Source: Chloroflexota bacterium (GTDB taxonomy: Bacteria > Chloroflexota > Anaerolineae > Aggregatilineales > Phototrophicaceae). From it: a DNA stretch of 64,000 nucleotides. Position numbers and translations under genes: made by a program. The stretch is taken from NCBI GenBank assembly GCA_026707225.1, contig JAPOXG010000022.1, positions 1-64,000 of the forward strand. Direction: 5' to 3'. Shown here one piece after another: positions 17,562 through 25,219 of the stretch (position 1 is its first letter; each line of letters opens with the position of its first letter). The notes beneath the pieces are model-generated. The model was not told the origin of the DNA, did no database searches, and saw only the letters and a list, made by a program, of their open reading frames with translations.

Positions 17562-19676
17562 ATGAACGCGACCGGTCAGAACCTGCTCGAAGTCGACCAC
17601 TTGACCATCAGCTACCGGGTCGAGGATCAATGGATCCCGGCGGTGCGGGATTTCCGTTTGCAGCTTCAGCCGAGGCAGATCGTTGGGCTGGTCGGCGAAT
17701 CCGGCTCCGGCAAATCAACCGTCGCCCTGGCTTTGATGCATTACCTGAGCAGCAACGGCAGGGTGGAAAGTGGCGGGCGGCTGCAATTCAAGGACGAAGA
17801 TCTGCTGCGCAAGTCCAATGCCGAGATGCGCCAACTCTGGGCGAAACGCATCAAGTTTGTGCCGCAAAACGCCTCCGCCGCGCTCAATCCCTCGATCAAG
17901 ATCGGGCGTCAAGTGATGGAAGCGCTCAAAGCGGCCGATGACATCGACGGCCATGAGGCCTACAAGCGCATGATGCAGATGTTTCACGATGTCAATCTTG
18001 TCGATCCTGAACGAGTCGCCGAACGTTATCCACATGAGTTGAGCGGCGGCATGCAGCAGCGCGTCACCATTGCAATGGCGCTGATCAGCAATCCCGAGCT
18101 GCTCATCATGGACGAGCCGACCACCGGACTCGACGTCACGACGGAAGCGGTCATCCTCGATCTGGTGCGCGGGCTGATCGCCGAGCGCGATACCGGCGTC
18201 GTCTATATCACGCACAACCTCGGCGTGGTCGCCCAGCTATGTGAGCGCGTCCTGGTGCTGTATGCCGGCGAAATTATGGAAGAAGCGAGCGTACTGGATC
18301 TGTTCCAGCAGCCTCGGCATCCCTATACCCTGGGTTTGGTCAGCAGCGTGCCAAGACCTGGGCAGAGCAAACGCGCCGCGCAGCTTCAATCTATCGCCGG
18401 CAATCCACCGTCGTTGACTCGGATTCCCGGCGGCTGCGTCTTCGCGGAGCGCTGTCCATTGGTTATCGATCTTTGCCGCGAGAGGAAACCGCCCTTGGAA
18501 TCGCTGGAAGATGGGCGCCTGGTTCGCTGCCACCGCTGGGAAGAGCTGAGCCAACCGCTCCCCCCAACCCCTACTAGCCATCTCTATGGTGAGCATCCGA
18601 GGCATCAGATGCCCACCATAGAGATGGTGGGTGGGGGAGCAAATGGCGAAACCCTCATGCAAGTCTCCGACCTGACCAAGCACTTCCCGGTTGAGCGCAA
18701 CCTGCGCGAGATCCTCGGGCGGATCGAACCGTCGCCGATTCGCGCCGTCGATGGCGTAGACCTGCAATTGCGCGCCGGGCAGACCCTCGGGCTCGTCGGC
18801 GAGAGCGGCAGCGGCAAGACGACGCTGGCGCGCCTCATCATTGGCTTGGAGGAGCGCAGCGGAGGATCATTGCAACTGCTGGGCTTGGATGTGCGCAACA
18901 GCGTGCGCGAACGCAGCCAAGACGTCTTGTCGAAGCTGCAAATGGTCTTTCAGAATCCGCAAAACTCATTGAACCCCTATCTGTCCGTGCGACAGGCGAT
19001 ACGGCGCCCGCTGATTAAGCTGCGCGGTTTGTCGGCGGAGGCGGCTGACGCCGAGGCGCTCGCCCTGCTAGCGCGGGTCAATCTGCGCGCCGAATATGCC
19101 GAGCGCTACCCAGACGAATTGAGCGGCGGCGAGAAGCAGCGGGTTGCGATCGCGCGCGCTTTCGCCTCCGATCCCGATCTAATCATCTGCGATGAACCGG
19201 TGTCGGCGCTGGATGTCTCGGTGCAATCGGCAGTGCTCAATCTATTGGCGGCTTTGCAAGACGATCATGGCAGCGCTTATCTCTTCATTTCGCACAATTT
19301 GTCCGTGGTGGGATACCTGGCCGATACCATCGCCGTCATGTATCTGGGGCAGCTCTTTGAAGTGGGTGAAGCGCGCGAGCTTTTTCAACCGCCCTACCAC
19401 CCTTATACCGAAGCGCTGGTTTCGGCGATACCAGTCCCCGATCCCTTGCATGCGACCGAGCGCATCCTGCTCAGCGACGACTTGCCCAGCGCGCAAAACC
19501 TGCCCAGCGGCTGCCGCTTCCACACGCGCTGCCCGCGCAAAATTGGCGAGATCTGCGAAACGGACGAGCCCCCATGGCGTCAGGGCGGCGCGGGCCACCT
19601 GATACGCTGCCATATCCCGCTGGAGGAGTTGACGGCCGCGCAGAGCGATCTCATCCCGCTGGACGAGGTGGTTTGA
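17562..19676 (+). CDS. Fused double ATP-binding protein of an Opp/Dpp-type importer (DppD-DppF fusion)
   Basis: A 704-residue fusion of the two ATPases that are normally separate genes. Domain 1: Walker A G45-ESGSGKS, signature L160-SGGM, then an oligo_HPY-type C-terminal segment with cysteines. Domain 2: Walker A G413-ESGSGKT, signature L520-SGGE, Walker [12 protein letters not shown], and a second C-terminal segment (GCRFHTRCP). The linker (about 340-356) is encoded by a 50-bp inverted repeat. Without the fusion, ATG 18657 (MQVSDLTKHFPV) would be a natural DppF start. Fused Opp ATPases are known in some bacteria; the palindromic linker is the odd part. Confidence 0.9.
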   Translation: MNATGQNLLEVDHLTISYRVEDQWIPAVRDFRLQLQPRQIVGLVGESGSGKSTVALALMHYLSSNGRVESGGRLQFKDEDLLRKSNAEMRQLWAKRIKFVPQNASAALNPSIKIGRQVMEALKAADDIDGHEAYKRMMQMFHDVNLVDPERVAERYPHELSGGMQQRVTIAMALISNPELLIMDEPTTGLDVTTEAVILDLVRGLIAERDTGVVYITHNLGVVAQLCERVLVLYAGEIMEEASVLDLFQQPRHPYTLGLVSSVPRPGQSKRAAQLQSIAGNPPSLTRIPGGCVFAERCPLVIDLCRERKPPLESLEDGRLVRCHRWEELSQPLPPTPTSHLYGEHPRHQMPTIEMVGGGANGETLMQVSDLTKHFPVERNLREILGRIEPSPIRAVDGVDLQLRAGQTLGLVGESGSGKTTLARLIIGLEERSGGSLQLLGLDVRNSVRERSQDVLSKLQMVFQNPQNSLNPYLSVRQAIRRPLIKLRGLSAEAADAEALALLARVNLRAEYAERYPDELSGGEKQRVAIARAFASDPDLIICDEPVSALDVSVQSAVLNLLAALQDDHGSAYLFISHNLSVVGYLADTIAVMYLGQLFEVGEARELFQPPYHPYTEALVSAIPVPDPLHATERILLSDDLPSAQNLPSGCRFHTRCPRKIGEICETDEPPWRQGGAGHLIRCHIPLEELTAAQSDLIPLDEVV
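18579..18628. repeat. 20-bp inverted repeat inside the ATPase fusion linker
   Basis: Arms 18579-18598 and 18609-18628 pair at 19 of 20 positions around a 10-nt loop. Flanks extend the symmetry imperfectly (GCTCCCCCCAACCCC on the left, GGGTGGGGGAGC on the right). The whole element is read in frame without a stop. It looks like a miniature palindromic insertion. Confidence 0.85.
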
Positions 19677-19680
19677 CGCC

Positions 19681-20661
19681 ATGCTGCAATTCCTGCGCCG
19701 CCGATTTCTGTTCTTCTTCTTCACTTATCTTGTCAGTTCGCTGACGATCTTTTTCCTGCTGCGCATTCTGCCTGGCGATCCGGCGCGCGTCATCGCCGGC
19801 GGGCGGGAAGCCACCGAGGCGCAAGTCGCTGAAATACGGGAAGCATTGGGCTTGAACGCGTCGCTGCCGCAACAGTACGTGACCTGGGCGGCCGATTTCA
19901 TTCGTGGCGAATGGGGCGATACAATCGCTTTTCGCGGGGCGATGAATCGCGATTTGATCATGGAGCGCAGCGTCAATTCGGCGCGGCTTGCTCTGGTCGC
20001 TCTGCTGATGTCGGCGCCGCTCGCGCTGGCGCTGGGCGTTATCGCTGGCTTGTTCGAAAATAAGCTGCCGGATATCCTCATCTCGCTGCTGACGCTCTCC
20101 GTCGTCAGCTTGCCCGAATTCGTCACCGGCTTATTCTTGATCAATATCGTGGCGCTGCGTTGGGGCCGCAGCGAGCTGGCGGCTTCGCTAGGCTGGTGGT
20201 TCCCGTCCAGCTCCGCCGTGCCGGCCAACGCTTCTTTCGCCGAGATGCTGCCGGCGCTTTGGCTGCCGGCCTTCGCAGCGACGCTGGTGATGCTCGCCTA
20301 CATCTCTCGCTTGACGCGAGCGGGCGTCATCGAAGAGCTCAAGCGCGATTATGTGCGCACAGCCGCGCTCAAAGGCATCCCCTGGCGCATGGTCATCTGG
20401 CGGCACGTTCTGCGCAACGCCCTGCTGCCGACCGTCACCGTCATCGCCCTCAGCATCAGCTGGCTGGTCAGCGGGCTGGTTGTGATCGAATATGTCTTTG
20501 GCTTCCCCGGGCTTGGCAGCCTCCTGATCGCCGCGATTGAACGGCGCGATCTGCTGCTGGTGCAAGCCATCGCCATGGTCACCGTGACCGTGATTCTCTT
20601 CGCCAACCTCTTTGCCGATGTGGCTTATGCGCTTCTCAACCCGCGCGTGGAACTGGCTTAA
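19681..20661 (+). CDS. Opp/Dpp-type ABC transporter permease (DppB-like)
   Basis: A 326-residue permease: N-terminal TM with the LLRILPGDPARVIAGG motif, then EALGLNASLPQQYVTWAADFIRGEWGD, typical of DppB. The EAA loop RDYVRTAALKGIPWRMVIWRHVLRNALLP contacts the ATPase. It ends DVAYALLNPRVEL, the standard DppB terminus. Last gene of the operon. Gene order SBP-SBP-DppC-DppDF-DppB differs from the usual B-C-D-F. Confidence 0.9.
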   Translation: MLQFLRRRFLFFFFTYLVSSLTIFFLLRILPGDPARVIAGGREATEAQVAEIREALGLNASLPQQYVTWAADFIRGEWGDTIAFRGAMNRDLIMERSVNSARLALVALLMSAPLALALGVIAGLFENKLPDILISLLTLSVVSLPEFVTGLFLINIVALRWGRSELAASLGWWFPSSSAVPANASFAEMLPALWLPAFAATLVMLAYISRLTRAGVIEELKRDYVRTAALKGIPWRMVIWRHVLRNALLPTVTVIALSISWLVSGLVVIEYVFGFPGLGSLLIAAIERRDLLLVQAIAMVTVTVILFANLFADVAYALLNPRVELA

Positions 20662-20720
20662 CGGGCGGCCAACTAGAACCTACTGAGCATCACCCTATGT
20701 CGAGAACACCACATACTTTC

Positions 20721-20759
20721 ACCACAGAGGAAAGGAGGCAACACAGAGATCACAGAGGG
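20721..20759. repeat. CACAGAGG-type short direct repeats
   Basis: The stretch contains ACCACAGAGG, ACACAGAG and TCACAGAGG spaced 10-20 bp. Similar 'cacagagg' runs are common dispersed intergenic sequences in many bacterial genomes. Nothing coding is visible here. Confidence 0.5.
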
Positions 20760-20848
20760 ATATATGGCTGTTTCGTAATCGATCTTGTTGAAGATTTTTG
20801 ATGAAATGCCCGCGCGGTCATGGTTCGCCCTTCATATGTTCGTGCTTT

Positions 20849-21030
20849 GGCGGGCGACTCACAGAGTCTCCCCTACAATACGCTGGTGTGGCGCGGGCGA
20901 CCTGATAGGTCGCCCCTACATTTATGCGCGGCGGCGGGCGACCCATGGCTCGCTCCTACATTTATGCGCGGCGGGCACACGATGGGTTGCCCCTGCAATT
21001 CGCTCTTATGGCGCGGGCGACCTAATAGCT
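20849..21030 (-). repeat. Array of five hairpin elements in a convergent intergenic region
   Basis: Copies in the same orientation at 20849-20877, 20893-20920, 20934-20960 and 20971-20997, and a truncated one from 21013. The inner stems differ but stay paired (GACTC/GAGTC, GACCT/AGGTC, GACCC/GGCTC partly decayed). The spacers repeat TTTATGCGCGGC. The truncated fifth copy carries the stop codon of the SDR gene. This array and the CACAGAGG repeats fill the 360-bp gap; no other gene is seen. Confidence 0.85.
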
Positions 21031-21807
21031 GAGGAAGCCGCCATCGACGCGCCAGGTGGCGCCGGTGACGAAGCTGGCTTCATCGCTGGCCAGGAAAGCG
21101 ACCACATCGCCGATTTCGCTGACCTGCCCCGAGCGCCCCAGCGGCGTCTGGCGGAAGTACTTGCCGGCGCCACCGGTCTCTACCACTGTATCGGTGAAGT
21201 CGGCGCTCGATTCGGTATAGATTTCACCGGGCGCGACTAGATTGACGCGAATACGATGCGGCGCCAATTCGATCGCGGCGCCTTTGCACAAGCCGTCCAA
21301 GCCGGATTTCGCCGCGCCGTAGGGCGTCGCGTTCTCCTGCGCGGCAAATTGCGCCACCGAAGAAATGCTGATGACGCTGCCGCCCTCGCCCTGCTTTATC
21401 ATTTGAAAAGCCGCCTCCTGCGTACAGATGAAAGCGCCGGTGAGATTGACATCAATCGTAAGGCGCCAATGCTCGTCGGTTTCTTCCAGAAAGGGGCGGA
21501 CATCGGCTGAAGCGCCAGTCAACGCCGCGTTGTTCACCATTACATCGAGGCGGCCAAAAGCTTCTACTGTCCGCGCGATCATGCCCTGCACCAGCGCGCG
21601 CCGCGTGATGTCGCAGCCGACCGCCAGCGCCGGATGCCCCGCCGACCGCAGGATCGCCACCTTGTCTTGGGCGAATTGGATATCGGCTGGAAGCTGCGCC
21701 AAAGCCAAAGCCGCGCCTTCCCGCGCGCAGCTCTGCGCGATGCCCCAGCCGATGCCGGTCGCGCCGCCGGTGATGATGATGACTTTGCCTTCGAGTCTTC
21801 CGCTCAT
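21022..21807 (-). CDS. Short-chain dehydrogenase/reductase
   Basis: A 261-residue SDR with the NAD(P) loop TGGATGIGWGIA (14-25), VNNAALTG strand motif, and active-site serine plus Y-x-x-x-K in PYGAAKSG. The C-terminal SFVTGATWRVDGGF is the classical SDR ending. It would oxidise or reduce an alcohol/ketone on a small molecule, perhaps a sugar. It follows the threonine-synthase-like gene by 20 nt. Its last residues and TAG stop lie within a truncated hairpin element, suggesting the element replaced the original 3' end. Confidence 0.87.
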   Translation of the reverse strand: MSGRLEGKVIIITGGATGIGWGIAQSCAREGAALALAQLPADIQFAQDKVAILRSAGHPALAVGCDITRRALVQGMIARTVEAFGRLDVMVNNAALTGASADVRPFLEETDEHWRLTIDVNLTGAFICTQEAAFQMIKQGEGGSVISISSVAQFAAQENATPYGAAKSGLDGLCKGAAIELAPHRIRVNLVAPGEIYTESSADFTDTVVETGGAGKYFRQTPLGRSGQVSEIGDVVAFLASDEASFVTGATWRVDGGFLSY

Positions 21808-21827
21808 GAACTCTTGTCCCGTTCTGC

Positions 21828-23042
21828 CTAAGGCTCGAGCCGCATGATCTCGTCGACATCGACTAACGGCACAGTCACATTTTCAGACATCCTTTGGACC
21901 GCTTTGCTGTCCTTGAAACCGGTGCCGGTCAAGACGCAGGCTACTTTCTCGGCGCCAGTCAACCGGCCGGCTGCCAGATCCGCTTTGACCGCGGCCCAGG
22001 TGATGGCGGCCGCCGGTTCCACGAATAGCCCCTCGCGATTGGCCAGCTCCGCCTGCGCTTGATAAGTGATTTCATCCGCGATGGTGACCGCCCAGCCCTC
22101 CGATTCCCGCAGATCATTCAAGACCAAATCGCCGTCGGGCGGCGCGGTCAATATGATGCCGGAGACTGCGCTCGTGCAATCGTCGAGCGGCACAATCGCG
22201 CGCTCCTCGCGCCAGGCTTGCGCCACAGGATCGCAGCCGGCCGGTTGAATCGCAACCATGCGCGGCAGGCGATCAATATAGCCCGCCGCGCGCCATTCGC
22301 GGAAGCCCTTCCAGATGCAGCTTAGCAAGCCGCCGCCGCCCACCGGCACGTAAACCACATCCGGCGCATCGCCTTTCAGCTGCTGGCAGATTTCGTAGGC
22401 GATGGTCTTGGCGCCTTCCATCGATTGTGGGCTGAAGCTGCGCGCGGTGATCAGCATCAGCCAGTTGTTGATTTGGCAGATCCTGGGCACGTTTTGCCAA
22501 GCCCCCGCCTCGACTTGCGGATCGTAGCCCAAGCCGCGCAGCGACATAATTTGTGGTCCGTAAGCGATGATTTGGCCGATCTTGGCGCGTGGCGCCCGCT
22601 CCAGCGTGAACAAGTAACCGTCCACACCGGCATGCGCGCCGTATGCCGAGAGCGAAGCGCCAGCATTGCCGGACGAGATCGCGACCCAGGAGGGCATGCC
22701 CAACTGCCGCATCAGGGAAATGCCGACCGAAGCGATGCGATCTTTGTATGATCCGGTCGGGTTCATGCCTTCATTCTTGAAGTAAAGCCGGGGCAAGCCG
22801 TTTTCCGTCCCCAGCCGCGCCGATCGGAGCAGTGGCGTATCGCCTTCGCCCAGGCTAACGATATGCGCCGGGTCGGTCAGGGGCAGGCGGGCGGCGAAGC
22901 GCCAGATGCCGGGCAGTTCATAATTCAACGGAATCTCGACCGAGTCGTAGAGGACGTCCAGAACGCCGCCATCGCGCGGGCAGGAGGCCGCGCCCAAATC
23001 GGCGCAGATCCGACCGCAGGTCATACATTGAAGCTGGTGCAT
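21828..23042 (-). CDS. Threonine synthase-like PLP enzyme
   Basis: A 404-residue fold-type II PLP enzyme. N-terminal zinc-ribbon remnant: C6, C9, C13 and C21, but the last expected cysteine reads D (CPRDGG). PLP lysine is K100 in NPTGSYKDR; the phosphate loop is VGGGGLL. It matches ThrC, which makes threonine from O-phosphohomoserine, but there are no other threonine genes nearby and it sits after transporter ATPases, so a ThrC-like ammonia-lyase or other substrate is possible. Two hairpin elements separate it from the ATPase upstream. Confidence 0.8.
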   Translation of the reverse strand: MHQLQCMTCGRICADLGAASCPRDGGVLDVLYDSVEIPLNYELPGIWRFAARLPLTDPAHIVSLGEGDTPLLRSARLGTENGLPRLYFKNEGMNPTGSYKDRIASVGISLMRQLGMPSWVAISSGNAGASLSAYGAHAGVDGYLFTLERAPRAKIGQIIAYGPQIMSLRGLGYDPQVEAGAWQNVPRICQINNWLMLITARSFSPQSMEGAKTIAYEICQQLKGDAPDVVYVPVGGGGLLSCIWKGFREWRAAGYIDRLPRMVAIQPAGCDPVAQAWREERAIVPLDDCTSAVSGIILTAPPDGDLVLNDLRESEGWAVTIADEITYQAQAELANREGLFVEPAAAITWAAVKADLAAGRLTGAEKVACVLTGTGFKDSKAVQRMSENVTVPLVDVDEIMRLEP

Positions 23043-23061
23043 TGCAACTCGTCCCTTTGCC

Positions 23062-23142
23062 GGGTGGGCGAGTCACCGCCTCGCCCCTACAATTCTTCTC
23101 GTTGTTGTGCTGCTGCGGGCGACCAAATAGCGCGCCCCTACA
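23062..23142 (-). repeat. Two hairpin elements between ATPase and ThrC-like gene
   Basis: Copies at 23062-23091 (GGGCGAG…CTCGCCCCTACA) and 23115-23142 (GCGGGCGACC…GCGCCCCTACA). The second covers the last bases of the ATPase gene (stop at 23138). Confidence 0.8.
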
Positions 23143-24169
23143 AATTCTGCGATCCGGGACGTGGCGCGCCGATCAACTCCAACTCCTCGGCAAAGTGACA
23201 AGACACCCATTGATCGGGGCTGATTTCCCTGAGCCGCGGTTCTTCTTCCTGGCAGCGGGCTTGGGCGTATCGGCAGCGCGGATGAAAATAGCAGCCGGCC
23301 GGCGGATCAGCCGGATTGGCGATTTCGCCCGGCAAGATGATCCGATTCTTGACCACATCGGGGTTCGGCGTCGGCGACGCCGAAAGCAGCGCCTCGGTAT
23401 AGGGATGCTTGGGGAAAAAGAAAAGCTGGTCTTTTGGCGCCACCTCCACCAGCTTGCCGACATACATCACGGCAACACGGTCCGAAATATGCTCCACCAC
23501 GCTTAAGTCATGGGCGATGAAAAGATAAGACAGCCCGAATTCGCTTTGCAAGTCGTTTAGCAGGTTGAGGATCTGCGCCTGGGTCGACACGTCGAGCGCC
23601 GACACCGGCTCGTCCGCGATGATCAAGCGCGGGTTGGTCGCCAGCGCCCGCGCCACGCCGATTCGCTGACGCTGCCCGCCGCTGAAGGCATGGGGATAAC
23701 GCCGCAGATGCTTGGCTTCCAAGCCCACGACATCCATCAAATGCGCGACGCGCTTTTCAAGCTCCTTGCCTTGCGCCAGCTTCGCCAGTTTCAGCGGTTC
23801 GCCAACGATATCGAGGATGGTCCAGCGCGGGTCAAGCGAATAGAAGGGGTCTTGAAAGATCATATTGGCGTGGCGCCGAACATCGCGCAATTCCCGCGGG
23901 CTGATATTCGCCATGTCGACGGTCGTCTCATCGTCTATCTGAAACTGAATGCTGCCCGCGGTCGGGTCGAGCGCGCGCAAGATGCAGCGCCCAACGGTGG
24001 TCTTGCCCGAACCCGATTCGCCGACCAAGCCCAGCGTTTCGCCCGCTTGAATCTCCAGGCTCACGTCGTCAACCGCTTTCACCTGCCCGACCACGCGCCG
24101 CAGAAATCCCTTTTCGACCGGGAAGTACTTCTTCAAGCCCTCCACTTTCAGCAGCGGCTGCTCGCTCAT
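23138..24169 (-). CDS. Opp/Dpp-type ATP-binding protein (DppF-like)
   Basis: A 343-residue ATPase. Walker A GESGSGKT near residue 55, Q-loop [11 protein letters not shown], signature FSGGQRQR, Walker [14 protein letters not shown]-loop [12 protein letters not shown]. The C-terminal oligo_HPY region contains [11 protein letters not shown]. It starts within the DppD-like stop (ATGA overlap at 24166-24169). Together they energise the permeases at 28968-29972 and 27792-28934. Confidence 0.9.
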   Translation of the reverse strand: MSEQPLLKVEGLKKYFPVEKGFLRRVVGQVKAVDDVSLEIQAGETLGLVGESGSGKTTVGRCILRALDPTAGSIQFQIDDETTVDMANISPRELRDVRRHANMIFQDPFYSLDPRWTILDIVGEPLKLAKLAQGKELEKRVAHLMDVVGLEAKHLRRYPHAFSGGQRQRIGVARALATNPRLIIADEPVSALDVSTQAQILNLLNDLQSEFGLSYLFIAHDLSVVEHISDRVAVMYVGKLVEVAPKDQLFFFPKHPYTEALLSASPTPNPDVVKNRIILPGEIANPADPPAGCYFHPRCRYAQARCQEEEPRLREISPDQWVSCHFAEELELIGAPRPGSQNL

Positions 24170-25215
24170 ATTGCACTTTCCTCCCGCTGGTCATGGAGGA
24201 AACAGCGGACGAAGTGATTTTCTTCAATTTCCACCAGGGCGGGCAGCGCCACATCGCAGCAGCCGGCGATGATATCGGGGCAGCGCGAGCTGAATCCGCA
24301 GGCTCGCGGCATGCCAATGGGGATGGGCACGGTGCCGTCAATCGACTGCAGGCGCTCGGCATGCTGCCCGATCCGCGGCGTCGCCGCCAACAGCCGGCGC
24401 GTGTAGGGATGCAGCGGATTGTGGAAGATATCCCGCACCGAGCCTTGCTCGACAATTCTTCCCAGATACATAACCGCGACCTGGTCGCAGATTTCAGCGA
24501 TGATGCCCAGGTCATGCGTGATATAAAGCACCGCCATTTGGAACTGCGATTGCGTCCGCGCGATGAGGTCCAGTATCTGCGCCTGCACCGTCACATCCAG
24601 CGCGGTCGTCGGCTCATCGGCGATCAGCAGACGGGGGCGGCAAGCCAGCGCCATCGCGATCATGACCCGCTGGCGCATCCCGCCGGAGAAATGATGGGGA
24701 TACTCCTCCAAGCGCTGTACCGGATTGGGTATGCCGACCAAGTCCAGCATTTCCAGCGCGATCTGATAGGCTTCGCGTCTGTTGGCGGTGACGTGCAGCC
24801 GCACCGCTTCCATCAGCTGATTGCCGATGCTGTGGATGGGTGACAGGCTCGACATTGGCTCCTGAAAGATCATCGCGATTTCGTTGCCGCGAATGGCGCG
24901 TATCTCCGTACCGCTGGGCTCCAGCGCCGCCAGGTCAATCGCGCCGCCCTGATCCGCGCGATAGTTGATTTGGCCGTTTACGATGCGCCCCGGCTTGGGC
25001 ACCAGGCGCATCAAGGACTGGGCGGTCACCGTCTTGCCACAGCCACTTTCGCCAATTAAGCCGAAGACTTGCTGCTCTTCAATGGCGAAGCTGACGCCAT
25101 CGACCGCCTTCAGCGTGCCTTCGTCGACAGCAAATTGCACGCTCAAGTCTTGGACGTCGATAACAGGCTCGGCGGCCGTGGTTAGGTCAGTGGTCTGTTG
25201 CGGCGCGTCCAACAT
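24166..25215 (-). CDS. Opp/Dpp-type ATP-binding protein (DppD-like)
   Basis: A 349-residue ATPase with Walker [10 protein letters not shown]-loop [13 protein letters not shown], signature FSGGMRQR, Walker [14 protein letters not shown]-loop ITHDLGII, and an oligo_HPY tail with CGFSSRCPD. Only 4 nt separate its start from the GH2 stop upstream, and its stop overlaps the DppF-like start. Operon order DppB-DppC-GH2-DppD-DppF places a glycosidase inside a transporter operon, arguing that this 'peptide' importer carries oligosaccharides. Confidence 0.9.
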   Translation of the reverse strand: MLDAPQQTTDLTTAAEPVIDVQDLSVQFAVDEGTLKAVDGVSFAIEEQQVFGLIGESGCGKTVTAQSLMRLVPKPGRIVNGQINYRADQGGAIDLAALEPSGTEIRAIRGNEIAMIFQEPMSSLSPIHSIGNQLMEAVRLHVTANRREAYQIALEMLDLVGIPNPVQRLEEYPHHFSGGMRQRVMIAMALACRPRLLIADEPTTALDVTVQAQILDLIARTQSQFQMAVLYITHDLGIIAEICDQVAVMYLGRIVEQGSVRDIFHNPLHPYTRRLLAATPRIGQHAERLQSIDGTVPIPIGMPRACGFSSRCPDIIAGCCDVALPALVEIEENHFVRCFLHDQREESAI

Positions 25216-25219
25216 AGCG

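Noticed and set aside
20782-20799. Small hairpin ATCTT-gttg-AAGAT followed by five T, as a terminator
   Set aside because: Only a 5-bp AT-rich stem, too weak to call.
20849-20997. Regularly spaced repeats resembling a CRISPR array
   Set aside because: Repeats are imperfect palindromes with varied inner stems, spacers are very short and similar to each other, and the same unit occurs singly elsewhere in the window; no cas genes.
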